DNA from: Nostoc sp. KVJ3
GTDB taxonomy: Bacteria; Cyanobacteriota; Cyanobacteriia; Cyanobacteriales; Nostocaceae
Length of the DNA stretch: 64,000 nucleotides
Direction: 5' to 3'
Assembly (NCBI RefSeq): GCF_026127265.1
Contig: NZ_WWFG01000001.1
Location: forward strand, 2,705,501-2,769,500
A program made the position numbers and the translations under genes. The notes beneath the pieces are model-generated. The model saw only the letters and a list, made by a program, of their open reading frames with translations. It was not told the origin of the DNA and did no database searches. Shown here piece after piece: positions 1 to 7,697 of the stretch. Every line of letters begins with the position of its first letter. The first letter of the stretch is position 1.

Positions 1-1025
1 CCAAAACGGGAGGTGGGGGCATAGTACCCAGTTACTTGATAACCCCAAGAACCATCAAAGGGATGCTCCGCAATGGGTAGCATTTCTAGATGGGTGTATC
101 CCAATTCTTTGATGTATGGAATCAGTCGGTCAGCTAGTTCCCGGTAGGTAAGGAAACGCGCGCCTGGCTTCAGTTCTGAAACGATAACTACAGGTTCAGT
201 TTCACCATTTGGTAGTTTAGCAGGTTCGGCACTTGAAGCGTGTAACCAAGAGCCTAAATGTACTTCATAAACTGATACAGGCTGATTTAGGGGGTCAGTG
301 CGCCGCCGCTTTTCCATCCAGTCTTGGTCATTCCAACTATAAGCATCTAAATCAGTGACAATAGATGCTGTCTTCGGGCGGGGTTCCTGCTGGAAGCCGT
401 AGGGATCGGATTTTTCGTAAATGTGTCCTGCAAAATTTTTGATTTCATATTTGTAATGCTCTCCCACAGCGATTTCAGGAATAAATAATTCCCAAACCCC
501 AGTCGGGCCTTTACGCATTTGGTGTTTGCGCCCATCCCAGAGGTTGAAATCTCCTAGCAATGAAACATTACGGGCGTTGGGTGCCCAAACCGCAAAATAA
601 ACGCCCTTAACGCCGTCTATTTCCGTGGGGTGCGCTCCCAGTTTCTCATATATCCGGTGATGGTTGCCTTCACTAAACAAATGCAAGTCAAAGTCAGTCA
701 AGTTAGGAGAACGGAAGGCATAAGGGTCATAAGTGACTCGTTCATTTTCCCCTTCTTTAATCCGTAATTGGTAGTTTGCCAGTTCTGCGGTTTCAATAGT
801 GCATTCAAAAAAGTGGGGATGATGCACTGTTTGCATTGGGTATTCTTTCCGTTGTTCGGGAAGAACTACCCATACTGCACTTGCATTTGGTAGGTAAGCC
901 CGCACAGCCCAGACAGTTTTTCCGTCTTGTTCTATGGGATGAGAACCTAGTATTTCAAAGGGATCGTTATGCTGATTCCAAACGATGCTGTTAACCTGTT
1001 CAGGGGCGATCGTGGTCATTGACAT
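1..1025 (-). CDS. glgB: 1,4-alpha-glucan branching enzyme, N-terminal part (runs off window)
   Basis: GlgB makes the alpha-1,6 branches of glycogen by cutting and transferring alpha-1,4 glucan chains. About 341 N-terminal codons are present; the catalytic barrel continues beyond base 1. Visible are an N1 carbohydrate-binding module (DPFEILGSH near the start), the CBM48 segment (VYFAVWAPNARNVSLLGDFN, then WDGRKHQMR), and the entry to the GH13 barrel (VYEVHLGSW, then ELGYTHLEMLP and GSWGYQVTGYYAPTSR). The start is ATG at 1025 or the in-frame ATG at 1019. The N1+CBM48 arrangement is usual for cyanobacterial GlgB. The catalytic residues lie outside the window. Confidence 0.95.
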   Translation of the reverse strand, partial: MSMTTIAPEQVNSIVWNQHNDPFEILGSHPIEQDGKTVWAVRAYLPNASAVWVVLPEQRKEYPMQTVHHPHFFECTIETAELANYQLRIKEGENERVTYDPYAFRSPNLTDFDLHLFSEGNHHRIYEKLGAHPTEIDGVKGVYFAVWAPNARNVSLLGDFNLWDGRKHQMRKGPTGVWELFIPEIAVGEHYKYEIKNFAGHIYEKSDPYGFQQEPRPKTASIVTDLDAYSWNDQDWMEKRRRTDPLNQPVSVYEVHLGSWLHASSAEPAKLPNGETEPVVIVSELKPGARFLTYRELADRLIPYIKELGYTHLEMLPIAEHPFDGSWGYQVTGYYAPTSRF

Positions 1026-1133
1026 GAAGCTACCTAAGTGAAATAACGTGATTGACTAAATCTACTTTTTTAATATCTATGTATATTCTTTACATTTATT
1101 TGCAATTTTGTCGCCACCGTTATCCTACATCAG

Positions 1134-1260
1134 AATGGGGTATTGGGCATTGGGAATAGGGAATAGGGCATTGGGAATAGGGAATTGGGAAATTAATTAT
1201 TCTTCCCCTGCTTCCCCTGCTTCCCCTGCCTCCCCTGCCTCCCCTGCCCCCTCCCTTTTT
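1134..1260. repeat. Low-complexity tandem repeats (GGGAATAG/GGGCATT and CCCCTGCTT)
   Basis: Upstream of glgB, TTGGGAATAGGG/GGGCATTGGG units repeat several times, followed by at least five CTTCCCCTG/CCTCCCCTG units. This is the STRR type of heptamer/nonamer DNA common in spacers of heterocystous cyanobacteria. No coding potential is seen. Confidence 0.8.
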
Positions 1261-1283
1261 AATTTTGACCCTTGAGTAATTTG

Positions 1284-1616
1284 TCAAAAATGTAAAAATG
1301 GCAAAAACTGAAGTAAGGTTTTACGTAGACGAAGTAAGTAAATCTGTTCCCGAATTCTGGGGTCTAGTTTCGGTGGTGGGACTTCTTGCAGCTGCGTTTG
1401 CAATTGGGCGTATTCGGCAGATGTTAGGAATCTTCCATCAATAGGCGATCGCGCTTCTATGATAATCTGTGCCCGTAATATCTCTTCTGGTGTATCCTCT
1501 GGTGGCGGTAATGCTGTTACCGCCGATCCCCAAGAGCCAGTTAATACAACTATTGTTGCACTAATCACAATTAAAACCAGTAATTTTACTGCCTTTCTCC
1601 CTTTAACTCTCCCCAT
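1284..1616 (-). CDS. Conserved cyanobacterial hypothetical protein with N-terminal membrane anchor
   Basis: About 110 residues. A basic N-terminus (GRVKGRKAVK) leads into one hydrophobic segment (LLVLIVISATIVVLTGSWG), then a Pro/Glu-rich soluble part (PPPEDTPEEILRAQIIIEAR, DGRFLTSAEYAQLQ, PPPKLDPRIREQIYLLRLRK). It looks exported or bitopic. The frame stays open to 1742, but those extra 42 codons are encoded by repeat-like DNA (GCGAACCCGAACAGCGTCTC type), so I place the start at ATG 1616; GTG 1634 is an alternative. The composition resembles a family widespread in cyanobacteria, but I know no function. The gene faces the same way as glgB. Confidence 0.55.
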   Translation of the reverse strand: MGRVKGRKAVKLLVLIVISATIVVLTGSWGSAVTALPPPEDTPEEILRAQIIIEARSPIDGRFLTSAEYAQLQTQLQEVPPPKLDPRIREQIYLLRLRKTLLQFLPFLHF

Positions 1617-1742
1617 CTCCTGAACCGCGTTCACAACGCAGCATGAAAATCTGTTTTCCCCACCCCATAGTTTGGCCTCTCTATGAGACGCTGTTCGGGT
1701 TCGCCCAATGCCCAATAAAAATCTGGCAATATCAAAGGACAT

Positions 1743-2160
1743 ACCAGGTCTCTCTTAATAAAGAATAGACTACAGGGAATGCTCTTGACCAATTGCCAGC
1801 GATCGCGATAAATTGTTTTGCCCTCTCAAAACTCAGGAGTCTAAGCCATTCAGAACACCAAATGAGGGAAGTACATTGCCCACACAATGGCTTAGATTTA
1901 TCCAACTCAACTTCCTTGGATTTGGAATAAGTTGAGTCAGGCGAGAATTTTAGGCGGACACTTGGTTTAAGAAGTAACTCTTATCACCAGTGTCCTTTAT
2001 TTACTACCCTAATTAGCTGATATTTGAGCAAACTCTGGGCTTGTGACACACTAACAGAAAGATACAGGTTTTTATATCAACCTAATTAATTCAAACTGTG
2101 TGGTGACGAGCATTGTTACTAAGCTGTTTTGGGCATCATTTAACTAAAACTGAGGATGCC
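1743..2160. other. Spacer with three consecutive hairpins
   Basis: No protein gene is apparent. The left half holds the hairpins described as a candidate RNA at about 1790-2002. The rest is AT-rich with no recognisable site. Confidence 0.5.
1790..2002 (+). ncRNA. Candidate structured small RNA ending in a terminator-like hairpin
   Basis: Three hairpins follow each other. TCTAAGCCATT at 1840-1850 pairs perfectly with 1886-1896. ACTCAACTT at 1905-1913 pairs perfectly with 1929-1937. A long arm beginning GGACAC at 1956 pairs with GTGTCC ending at 1995, and T-rich DNA (TTTATTT) follows. The last is a plausible intrinsic terminator on the + strand. No protein frame covers the region and I do not recognise a known RNA family. 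The boundaries are guesses; the 5' end is set only by the first structured bases. Confidence 0.3.
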
Positions 2161-2379
2161 TTATTTAGGAGTAGCTGCGGGTGTAGTTGCAGGTGTAGCT
2201 GCGGGTGTAGTTGCAGGTGTAGCTGCGGGTGTAGTTGCAGGTGCATCAGTTGGTTCACCTGTAGCAGCTGGACTGGTAGTAGCACCACCACTACCAGCAT
2301 CACCACCACCGCCTTCACAAGCTCCGAGAATTGTAGCCAGACTTAAGATTACTGCCAAACCAAAGATTTTTGTTTTCAT
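2161..2379 (-). CDS. Small alanine/threonine/proline-repeat lipoprotein
   Basis: A 72-residue protein. It has a lipoprotein signal peptide: MKTK, a hydrophobic stretch, then lipobox LGAC with Cys at residue 20. A Gly-rich linker (EGGGGDAGSGG) follows, and the C-terminal half is built from PATTPAAT-type repeats, encoded by a 24-bp tandem repeat at about 2168-2240. It is probably exported and anchored by lipidation. I know no function; the flexible tail suggests a surface or spacer role. The repeat number may vary between strains. Confidence 0.65.
   Translation of the reverse strand: MKTKIFGLAVILSLATILGACEGGGGDAGSGGATTSPAATGEPTDAPATTPAATPATTPAATPATTPAATPK
2168..2240. repeat. 24-bp tandem repeat inside the lipoprotein gene
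   Basis: About three copies of a 24-bp unit (GTAGCTGCGGGTGTAGTTGC followed by AGGT) encode the PAATPATT repeat on the minus strand. The unit is a multiple of three, so copy changes preserve the frame. Confidence 0.85.
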
Positions 2380-2875
2380 AACTCCTCTTTACACCAATTG
2401 TGGCTAGAACAATTTTTCGCCTGTTGAATACGATACCGTATTTATTGCTTTTTTTTATGCTGTGAGATTACATACTTCAAAAAACAACCCTTTGGGATAT
2501 TATTTTTGGAATTACGTATCATCCAGCTATTTGGTTAGTTTCTCTTAACTCAGGAGTAAAATAGAAATTACCAAATTTTCTAGTAAACCGAGCTATCATA
2601 GCAAAAAATTTTATTTTTTTCAGGGAGTATTGCATCTTACTACCCCGTGTTGCCATACTTTAGGTGCGATATCTAAAGGGCAAGCTGTTCAGTTTTTAAT
2701 CGCTGATTGCAAGCATTGGAATATCTAGGCGATGCAAACCATTAGTACAGCTACCTATCAGAACATTAAAAAGGGTGTAGTCTATTATGTGTGCTTGTTG
2801 CACATAAAGCTATTTTAACCTAAGCAAAAACAGACAATCAATCTAAAGTACAGTATTTCCCATCTTAAAAAACTT
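2380..2875. other. AT-rich spacer
   Basis: Divergent promoter space between the lipoprotein (-) and the FtsL-like gene (+). One short inverted repeat (AATACGATACCGTATT, about 2428-2443) is followed by an eight-T run. Nothing else is recognised. Confidence 0.5.
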
Positions 2876-3577
2876 ATGGTACTTGCTCGTAAATCTGCTG
2901 TTTCTCCCAGGGGTAATTGGTTCCGGCGAGATTCTATCCTTTCTTTAGGGAGGCGACGCTCTGCGCGTATGGAGTCACCAGCACGGAACGCTTCTACACC
3001 GGCTAACCAAGCCGTACCAGTATCCTCTCAAAGACAACAGCCTTCCTCGAAAAATTTAGCGGTTTCTTTGAAAAATGAGGCCATCCCACCCAAATCGGTG
3101 AAAGAGTTGGGTAAAAAACAAACCCCAAATCTCAATCAGCAGTCGAGTGGAAATCAGAAAAGTCTGAGGACAGGTTTTCTTAACAACCTTCCCACAATGT
3201 CTAATCCTGAAGCGACACCTTTATGGTTACTGCGCTTGTACACTTTTCATCGTTATTCGTCAGTTTTGGCATTCTTATTAGTAACATCAACACTAGCTGT
3301 TTATGGCTGGACGGTATATTCTCAAGAGCTTTGGGGTAAATCATATCGCCGACTGCAAAACCTGCAACTTCATGAGCGGCTGCTAACGACAACCAACGCG
3401 ACGCTGACAAATAAAATGGCTAAGGAAGCAGAACAATCAACAGCAGGGCTAGTATCACCCACTCCTCAAGGCATGATTTTCTTGCCTCCAGCATCTCATA
3501 GTCCTAAGCCAGCATCATCTAACACAACGCCCAATTCTGAAACGCCACAGCAAACACTCTCGCCACTGGGATATTAA
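2876..3577 (+). CDS. FtsL/DivIC-like bitopic membrane protein
   Basis: A 233-residue protein with a long, basic, Ser/Pro/Gln-rich cytoplasmic N-terminus (about residues 1-115). One transmembrane segment (SSVLAFLLVTSTLAVYGWTV, about 128-147) follows. A short helical coiled-coil-prone stretch (YRRLQNLQLHERLLTTTNA, then LTNKMAKEAEQ) leads to a Pro/Ser-rich tail. One membrane pass followed by a heptad-like helix fits the small divisome proteins FtsL and FtsB, which are poorly conserved in cyanobacteria. That is inference from architecture. The segment LSLGRRRSARME (about residues 23-34) may itself be repeat DNA read in frame. Confidence 0.5.
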   Translation: MVLARKSAVSPRGNWFRRDSILSLGRRRSARMESPARNASTPANQAVPVSSQRQQPSSKNLAVSLKNEAIPPKSVKELGKKQTPNLNQQSSGNQKSLRTGFLNNLPTMSNPEATPLWLLRLYTFHRYSSVLAFLLVTSTLAVYGWTVYSQELWGKSYRRLQNLQLHERLLTTTNATLTNKMAKEAEQSTAGLVSPTPQGMIFLPPASHSPKPASSNTTPNSETPQQTLSPLGY

Positions 3578-3682
3578 GGTTAGAAGTTAGGAGTAACCCG
3601 CGTTATTTAATTAAAAACATACATGTTAGCCTAAAATTTGGATGTTTTTTAAATTCGGCTTTGTTTTAACACTGCTTTTTTC

Positions 3683-4525
3683 ATGAGTGCAACACTTTAC
3701 CAACAAATTCAGCAATTTTACGATGCTTCGTCTGGTCTGTGGGAACAGATTTGGGGCGAACACATGCACCACGGCTATTACGGTGTCGATGGTACCCAGA
3801 AAAAAGACCGCCGTCAGGCTCAAATTGATTTAATTGAAGAACTGCTTAATTGGGCAGGAATACAAGCAGCAGAAAATATCCTAGATGTAGGTTGTGGCAT
3901 TGGCGGCAGTTCTTTATACCTCGCACAGAAGTTTAATGCTAAGGCTACAGGGATTACATTGAGTCCAGTACAAGCCGCAAGAGCAACGGAACGTGCAATG
4001 GAAGCTAATTTGAGCCTAAGAACGCAGTTTCAAGTCGCAAATGCTCAAGCAATGCCCTTTGCTGACAATTCTTTTGACTTGGTTTGGTCGCTGGAAAGTG
4101 GTGAACACATGCCAGATAAAACTAAGTTTCTCCAGGAGTGTTACCGAGTATTGAAACCTGGTGGTAAGTTAATTATGGTGACATGGTGTCATAGACCAAC
4201 TGATGAGTCTCCACTAACGGCGGATGAACAAAAAGATTTGCAGGATATTTATCGGGTGTATTGTTTGCCTTATGTGATTTCTTTACCAGAATATGAAGCG
4301 ATCGCACATCAACTACCATTACATAATATCCGCACTGCTGATTGGTCAACTGCTGTCGCCCCTTTCTGGAATGTGGTGATTGATTCAGCATTCACTCCTC
4401 AAGCACTTTGGGGCTTACTAAATGCTGGTTGGACTACCATCCAAGGCGCATTATCACTAGGATTAATGCGTCGCGGTTATGAGCGTGGTTTAATTAAGTT
4501 TGGCTTATTATACGGCAATAAGTAG
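3683..4525 (+). CDS. Gamma-tocopherol methyltransferase
   Basis: A 280-residue class I SAM-dependent methyltransferase. Motif I is ENILDVGCGIGGSS (about residues 62-75) and the post-I acidic region is TGITLSPVQ. NAQAMPFADNSFDLVWS and VLKPGGKLIMVTW are the later motifs. The N-terminal FYDASSGLWEQIWGEHMHHG is typical of the tocopherol/MPBQ methyltransferase group. The best fit is the VTE4-type enzyme that methylates gamma-tocopherol to alpha-tocopherol in thylakoid or plastoglobule-like membranes. Unlike many plant and algal homologues it shows no transit peptide. The start ATG at 3683 keeps the full family N-terminus. A related quinone methyltransferase cannot be excluded. Confidence 0.8.
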   Translation: MSATLYQQIQQFYDASSGLWEQIWGEHMHHGYYGVDGTQKKDRRQAQIDLIEELLNWAGIQAAENILDVGCGIGGSSLYLAQKFNAKATGITLSPVQAARATERAMEANLSLRTQFQVANAQAMPFADNSFDLVWSLESGEHMPDKTKFLQECYRVLKPGGKLIMVTWCHRPTDESPLTADEQKDLQDIYRVYCLPYVISLPEYEAIAHQLPLHNIRTADWSTAVAPFWNVVIDSAFTPQALWGLLNAGWTTIQGALSLGLMRRGYERGLIKFGLLYGNK

Positions 4526-4594
4526 ATGTTCCTAGTGATGCGCCATGATCCTTTATAGGGGATTTGGAGCGATCGCAAAGCTTCTAAATTCTAG

Positions 4595-4690
4595 ATAACT
4601 TACGTAAAACTATACGCTGTAGAGGCAATTCATGAATTGCCCCTACATGGAAATAAGAGTTTCGGCTATTGATTGCCTAAGTCCTGTTCT
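4595..4690. repeat. Dispersed palindromic repeat, copy A (AATTCATGAATT core)
   Basis: An almost perfect palindrome at 4619-4648 with core GGCAATTCATGAATTGCC. Flanks on both sides (TTACGtAAAAC before; GTTT..GCTATT after) match a second copy at 36893-36990. The N-terminal residues of the open frame at 4632 are encoded by this repeat, which argues against using that start for the next gene. Confidence 0.8.
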
Positions 4691-4748
4691 CATGCAGATA
4701 TCGGGTAAACCTTATAAAATTAAGTTTCTTCTGGTTGAATTTCAACAA

Positions 4749-5531
4749 ATGCCACTCGAACTGCAAAACCTTACAGGCGGTTATACCAAAGTCCCAATTG
4801 TTCAAGACATTAACCTGACTCTCCAAACAGGAGAATGGTTGAGTCTAGTTGGTGCTAATGGCTCAGGTAAATCTACTTTACTCAAATTGCTGAGTCGTAT
4901 TCTCTCACCACAGCAGGGAACAGTGCTACTTGATGGTAAAGTAATCCACTCTCAACCTGCAAATCTAGTTGCACAGAAACTAGCATTATTACCGCAGCAA
5001 CAGACGGTTCCCGTCGGCTTAACAGTGCGACAATTAGTAAGTCTAGGACGCACACCACATCAATCTTGGTGGCAATGGGAATTAAACGCCCAAGATTGGG
5101 TTAAAGTAGAAGCTGCAATTAAAAAGACGCAACTAGAAAAATTGAGCGATCGCTTAGTTGAAGAACTCTCCGGTGGGGAAAAACAACGCGCCTTTTTAGC
5201 TTTAGCACTAGCACAAGAACCAAAAGTTTTGCTACTAGATGAACCTACAACTTTCTTAGATATTAACTATCAATTACAACTATTAGAACTACTGAAAAAT
5301 CTGAATCAACAGCAAGAATTAACTATTGTCACCGTTCTACACGAACTGAACCTAGCGGCACGATATAGTTCTCGCATTGCTTTATTAAAACAAGGTCATC
5401 TTTGGGGAGTTGGTATACCTGAAGAAGTTCTGACATCAAGGGCGATCGCTCAAGTATTTGGTGTAGAATCCGTGATTATTCAAACACCTGTTGGTTTACA
5501 AGTTTGTGCAATTTCTGCTGTGTCAGCATAA
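4749..5531 (+). CDS. ABC transporter ATP-binding protein, iron-siderophore/cobalamin type
   Basis: A 260-residue cytoplasmic ATPase. Walker A is GANGSGKST (about residues 36-44), the Q-loop region is LALLPQQQTV, the signature is LSGGE, Walker B is VLLLDEPT and the H-switch is TVLHELN. Sequence and length fit the FecE/FhuC/BtuD group that powers uptake of ferric siderophores, heme or cobalamin. No permease or binding protein is adjacent, so the partners must be elsewhere. I chose ATG 4749 (MPLELQNL) because the longer frame from 4632 is repeat-derived and exceeds family length. Confidence 0.85.
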   Translation: MPLELQNLTGGYTKVPIVQDINLTLQTGEWLSLVGANGSGKSTLLKLLSRILSPQQGTVLLDGKVIHSQPANLVAQKLALLPQQQTVPVGLTVRQLVSLGRTPHQSWWQWELNAQDWVKVEAAIKKTQLEKLSDRLVEELSGGEKQRAFLALALAQEPKVLLLDEPTTFLDINYQLQLLELLKNLNQQQELTIVTVLHELNLAARYSSRIALLKQGHLWGVGIPEEVLTSRAIAQVFGVESVIIQTPVGLQVCAISAVSA

Positions 5532-5784
5532 CTCAATAACAGCCAATCATATTTATCAAGCGATTGGGTATCGCCCCATTTGCGATTGGCACGAATATTC
5601 GTTCACCTCAAAGGAGTAAGCATAATCAAGCGATCGCTCCAATTAAATTACTTTCTATGACAGAATATACAAACTGCGATCGCACCTCCATCCCCTTGAA
5701 CACCAGGGTAAGCACATCTCAAATGCTATTTAAAAAATAATAGGCTATCCAAGTGGGGAAATAACGAGAAGACTGAAACTCATC

Positions 5785-6447
5785 CTAAGACTTGGTTTCT
5801 TGTGTCTGTGCATCGATAATTACACTCCAGTCATCATTTGTCACAGCAGTTTCAAGTTGACGCTGACGTTCGGCTATACTCGCATCTATTGTTTCTAACT
5901 CTTTAGAGAGGGTTGTGTCAGCCATTGCTTTCCGCAGTTTTAGCTTTTTCTCCTCGTAAGCTTGACGTTCCGCCTCTGACATTACCGCCTTTGCAGCTTC
6001 CCCTACCGTACTAGCCCACATTTCGCCATCAGTTGCATTACCAGGTGGTATGCTTTCGAGTTCCGCTATCCACGCATCTCGCAAATCTTCCATATCTTGA
6101 CGCTTGGGGAACTTGAATGCTTGCACGCGCACCAAAGCACACTTTTGCTCACCATTTTGGGTGACATGACTATTTAGGGAAAGCAACACATTCCGAGAAT
6201 AGCCGATGTACTGTGTACAGTGTTCTGTGTCTAATACTGCGTAAACACCTGCAATTTTAGCGTTCTGAGCAGCTGCACTCCAAGCTTTAAGTTCAATGAT
6301 TTCAGTCCCATTGTTTGCTAGTTCAGGCGTTATACTCACCTCAATGGCGGTGTGTTCATCATCGGAACTATACAAAAATTCATGTAGTCCACGGTGGTTT
6401 ATGGGGACATTTTGATGTTCAATTGGCGGGTTGTGCTGAGTTTCCAT
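5785..6447 (-). CDS. GIY-YIG domain protein
   Basis: A 220-residue protein. The middle (about residues 66-100) has GIY-YIG hallmarks: AGVYAVLDTEHCTQYIGYSR carries GVY, then YIG and the following Arg. The C-terminal third is charged and probably helical (AERQAYEEKKLKLRKAM, IDASIAERQRQLE). GIY-YIG domains usually cut DNA using this motif plus a later Glu. Here the Glu assignment is uncertain, so nuclease activity is unproven. Homologues of this shape occur in many filamentous cyanobacteria with no known role. It stands alone and is transcribed against its neighbours. Confidence 0.65.
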   Translation of the reverse strand: METQHNPPIEHQNVPINHRGLHEFLYSSDDEHTAIEVSITPELANNGTEIIELKAWSAAAQNAKIAGVYAVLDTEHCTQYIGYSRNVLLSLNSHVTQNGEQKCALVRVQAFKFPKRQDMEDLRDAWIAELESIPPGNATDGEMWASTVGEAAKAVMSEAERQAYEEKKLKLRKAMADTTLSKELETIDASIAERQRQLETAVTNDDWSVIIDAQTQETKS

Positions 6448-6570
6448 CGTAGTTAATCTCTAAGTTATTAATTAGCGGTACACAAATATATGTCTTTAGA
6501 ATATTGAAGCTTAAATCTACTCACATTTCCAAATTCTTGCTGAAAAAGTGAAACAACTATTAGACCTTAT

Positions 6571-7500
6571 ATGAATCAATTGACACCTCAAAATTGGATA
6601 TTCATCAAACAGCGCCTTACCCCTTATCTATTTTTACTACCCGCCTTAGCTCTTTTAGGATTAACTGTCTTTTTACCTGCACTGCAAGCATTTTACCTCA
6701 GCTTTACTAGCTATGAAGATATCGCCCAGCCGCCACAATGGATAGGTTTCGCCAACTTTTTCAAACTTTGGAAAGATGCAGTTTTTTGGAAAACCTTGGA
6801 AAATACTTTTTTATACCTTGTGGGTGTAGTGCCAATTTTAGTAATTGCGCCCTTATTACTGGCAATTTTGGTAAATCAAAAATTGCGGGGGATGAATTGG
6901 TTTAGAGCAGCGTACTACACCCCAGTAGTAATTTCAATGGTGGTGGCAGGAATAGCTTGGAAATGGCTGTATGCAGAAAACGGATTACTCAATCAGTTTC
7001 TAAAAGCTTTGGGTCTTTTCCCAGAAGGTATTCCTTGGCTAACTAGCCCAGCGAAAATTTTTGGTATTATACCAATTTCTCTTGCTAGCGTTATGGCTGT
7101 AACAGTGTGGAAGGGACTAGGTTACTATATGGTAATTTATTTAGCAGGGTTGCAATCAATTCCTGCTGATGTGTACGAAGCCGCAGCCATTGATGGCTCT
7201 GATGGTATTAGCAAACATTGGGATATTACCATCCCTCTAATGAAGCCATATTTAGCATTAGTTGCGGTAATTTCGGCTATTTCTGCCACTAAAGTGTTTG
7301 AAGAAGTATACATTATGACCCAAGGGGGCCCACTTAATAGCTCGAAAACAATTGTTTATTATCTATATGAGCAAGCTTTTGGTAATTTGGAAATCAGCTA
7401 TGCTTGCACAATTGGTTTAGTGCTATTTTTGATAATTTTAGGATTATCCATTTTGCGATTAGTTATCAATCAGCAGGGGGAAGAAAATATCACAATCTAA
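6571..7500 (+). CDS. Sugar ABC transporter permease (MalF/UgpA type)
   Basis: A 309-residue inner-membrane protein with about six transmembrane helices. The binding-protein-dependent permease signature (EAA loop) reads YEAAAIDGSDGISKHWDITI, followed by PLMKPYLAL. The N-terminus (YLFLLPALALLGLTVFLPAL) and FANFFKLWKDAVFWKTLENT are typical of the carbohydrate uptake-1 permease subunit. A transporter of this kind normally needs a second permease, a binding protein and an ATPase; none is next to it. The substrate cannot be read from the sequence. Confidence 0.85.
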   Translation: MNQLTPQNWIFIKQRLTPYLFLLPALALLGLTVFLPALQAFYLSFTSYEDIAQPPQWIGFANFFKLWKDAVFWKTLENTFLYLVGVVPILVIAPLLLAILVNQKLRGMNWFRAAYYTPVVISMVVAGIAWKWLYAENGLLNQFLKALGLFPEGIPWLTSPAKIFGIIPISLASVMAVTVWKGLGYYMVIYLAGLQSIPADVYEAAAIDGSDGISKHWDITIPLMKPYLALVAVISAISATKVFEEVYIMTQGGPLNSSKTIVYYLYEQAFGNLEISYACTIGLVLFLIILGLSILRLVINQQGEENITI

Positions 7501-7557
7501 ATACCCCCAAAAATCTCTAGATCCTTATACATCTCAAAAATACAAAAAATTGTGTTG

Positions 7558-7614
7558 TAATTCATAGTCATATCGAGTATGATTTATATATGAACTCGTT
7601 ATGACTATGAATTA
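7558..7614. promoter_or_regulatory. Long inverted repeat between the permease and catalase genes
   Basis: Arms of 21 bases (7558-7578 and 7594-7614, starting TAATTCATAGTCATA) match with a single mismatch round a 15-base loop. It lies 57 bp after the permease stop and about 83 bp before the catalase start. No T-run follows, so it is not a clear terminator; an operator or mRNA leader hairpin is possible. Confidence 0.55.
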
Positions 7615-7697
7615 GATGACTATATTAATAGGCATCTAATTATTAACTAAAATGTACTTTGTCAATCTCAGTAACTTAATGGAGAGCTTCTTTACCC

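Noticed and set aside
2938..2975. Possible repeat insertion in the FtsL-like gene (LSLGRRRSARME)
   Set aside because: GC-rich and repeat-like, but I found no matching copy in the window, so it is noted only as a suspicion in the gene entry.
4632..4748. N-terminal extension of the ABC ATPase frame
   Set aside because: It is encoded by a dispersed palindromic repeat also found at 36893-36990, and the protein would exceed family length.
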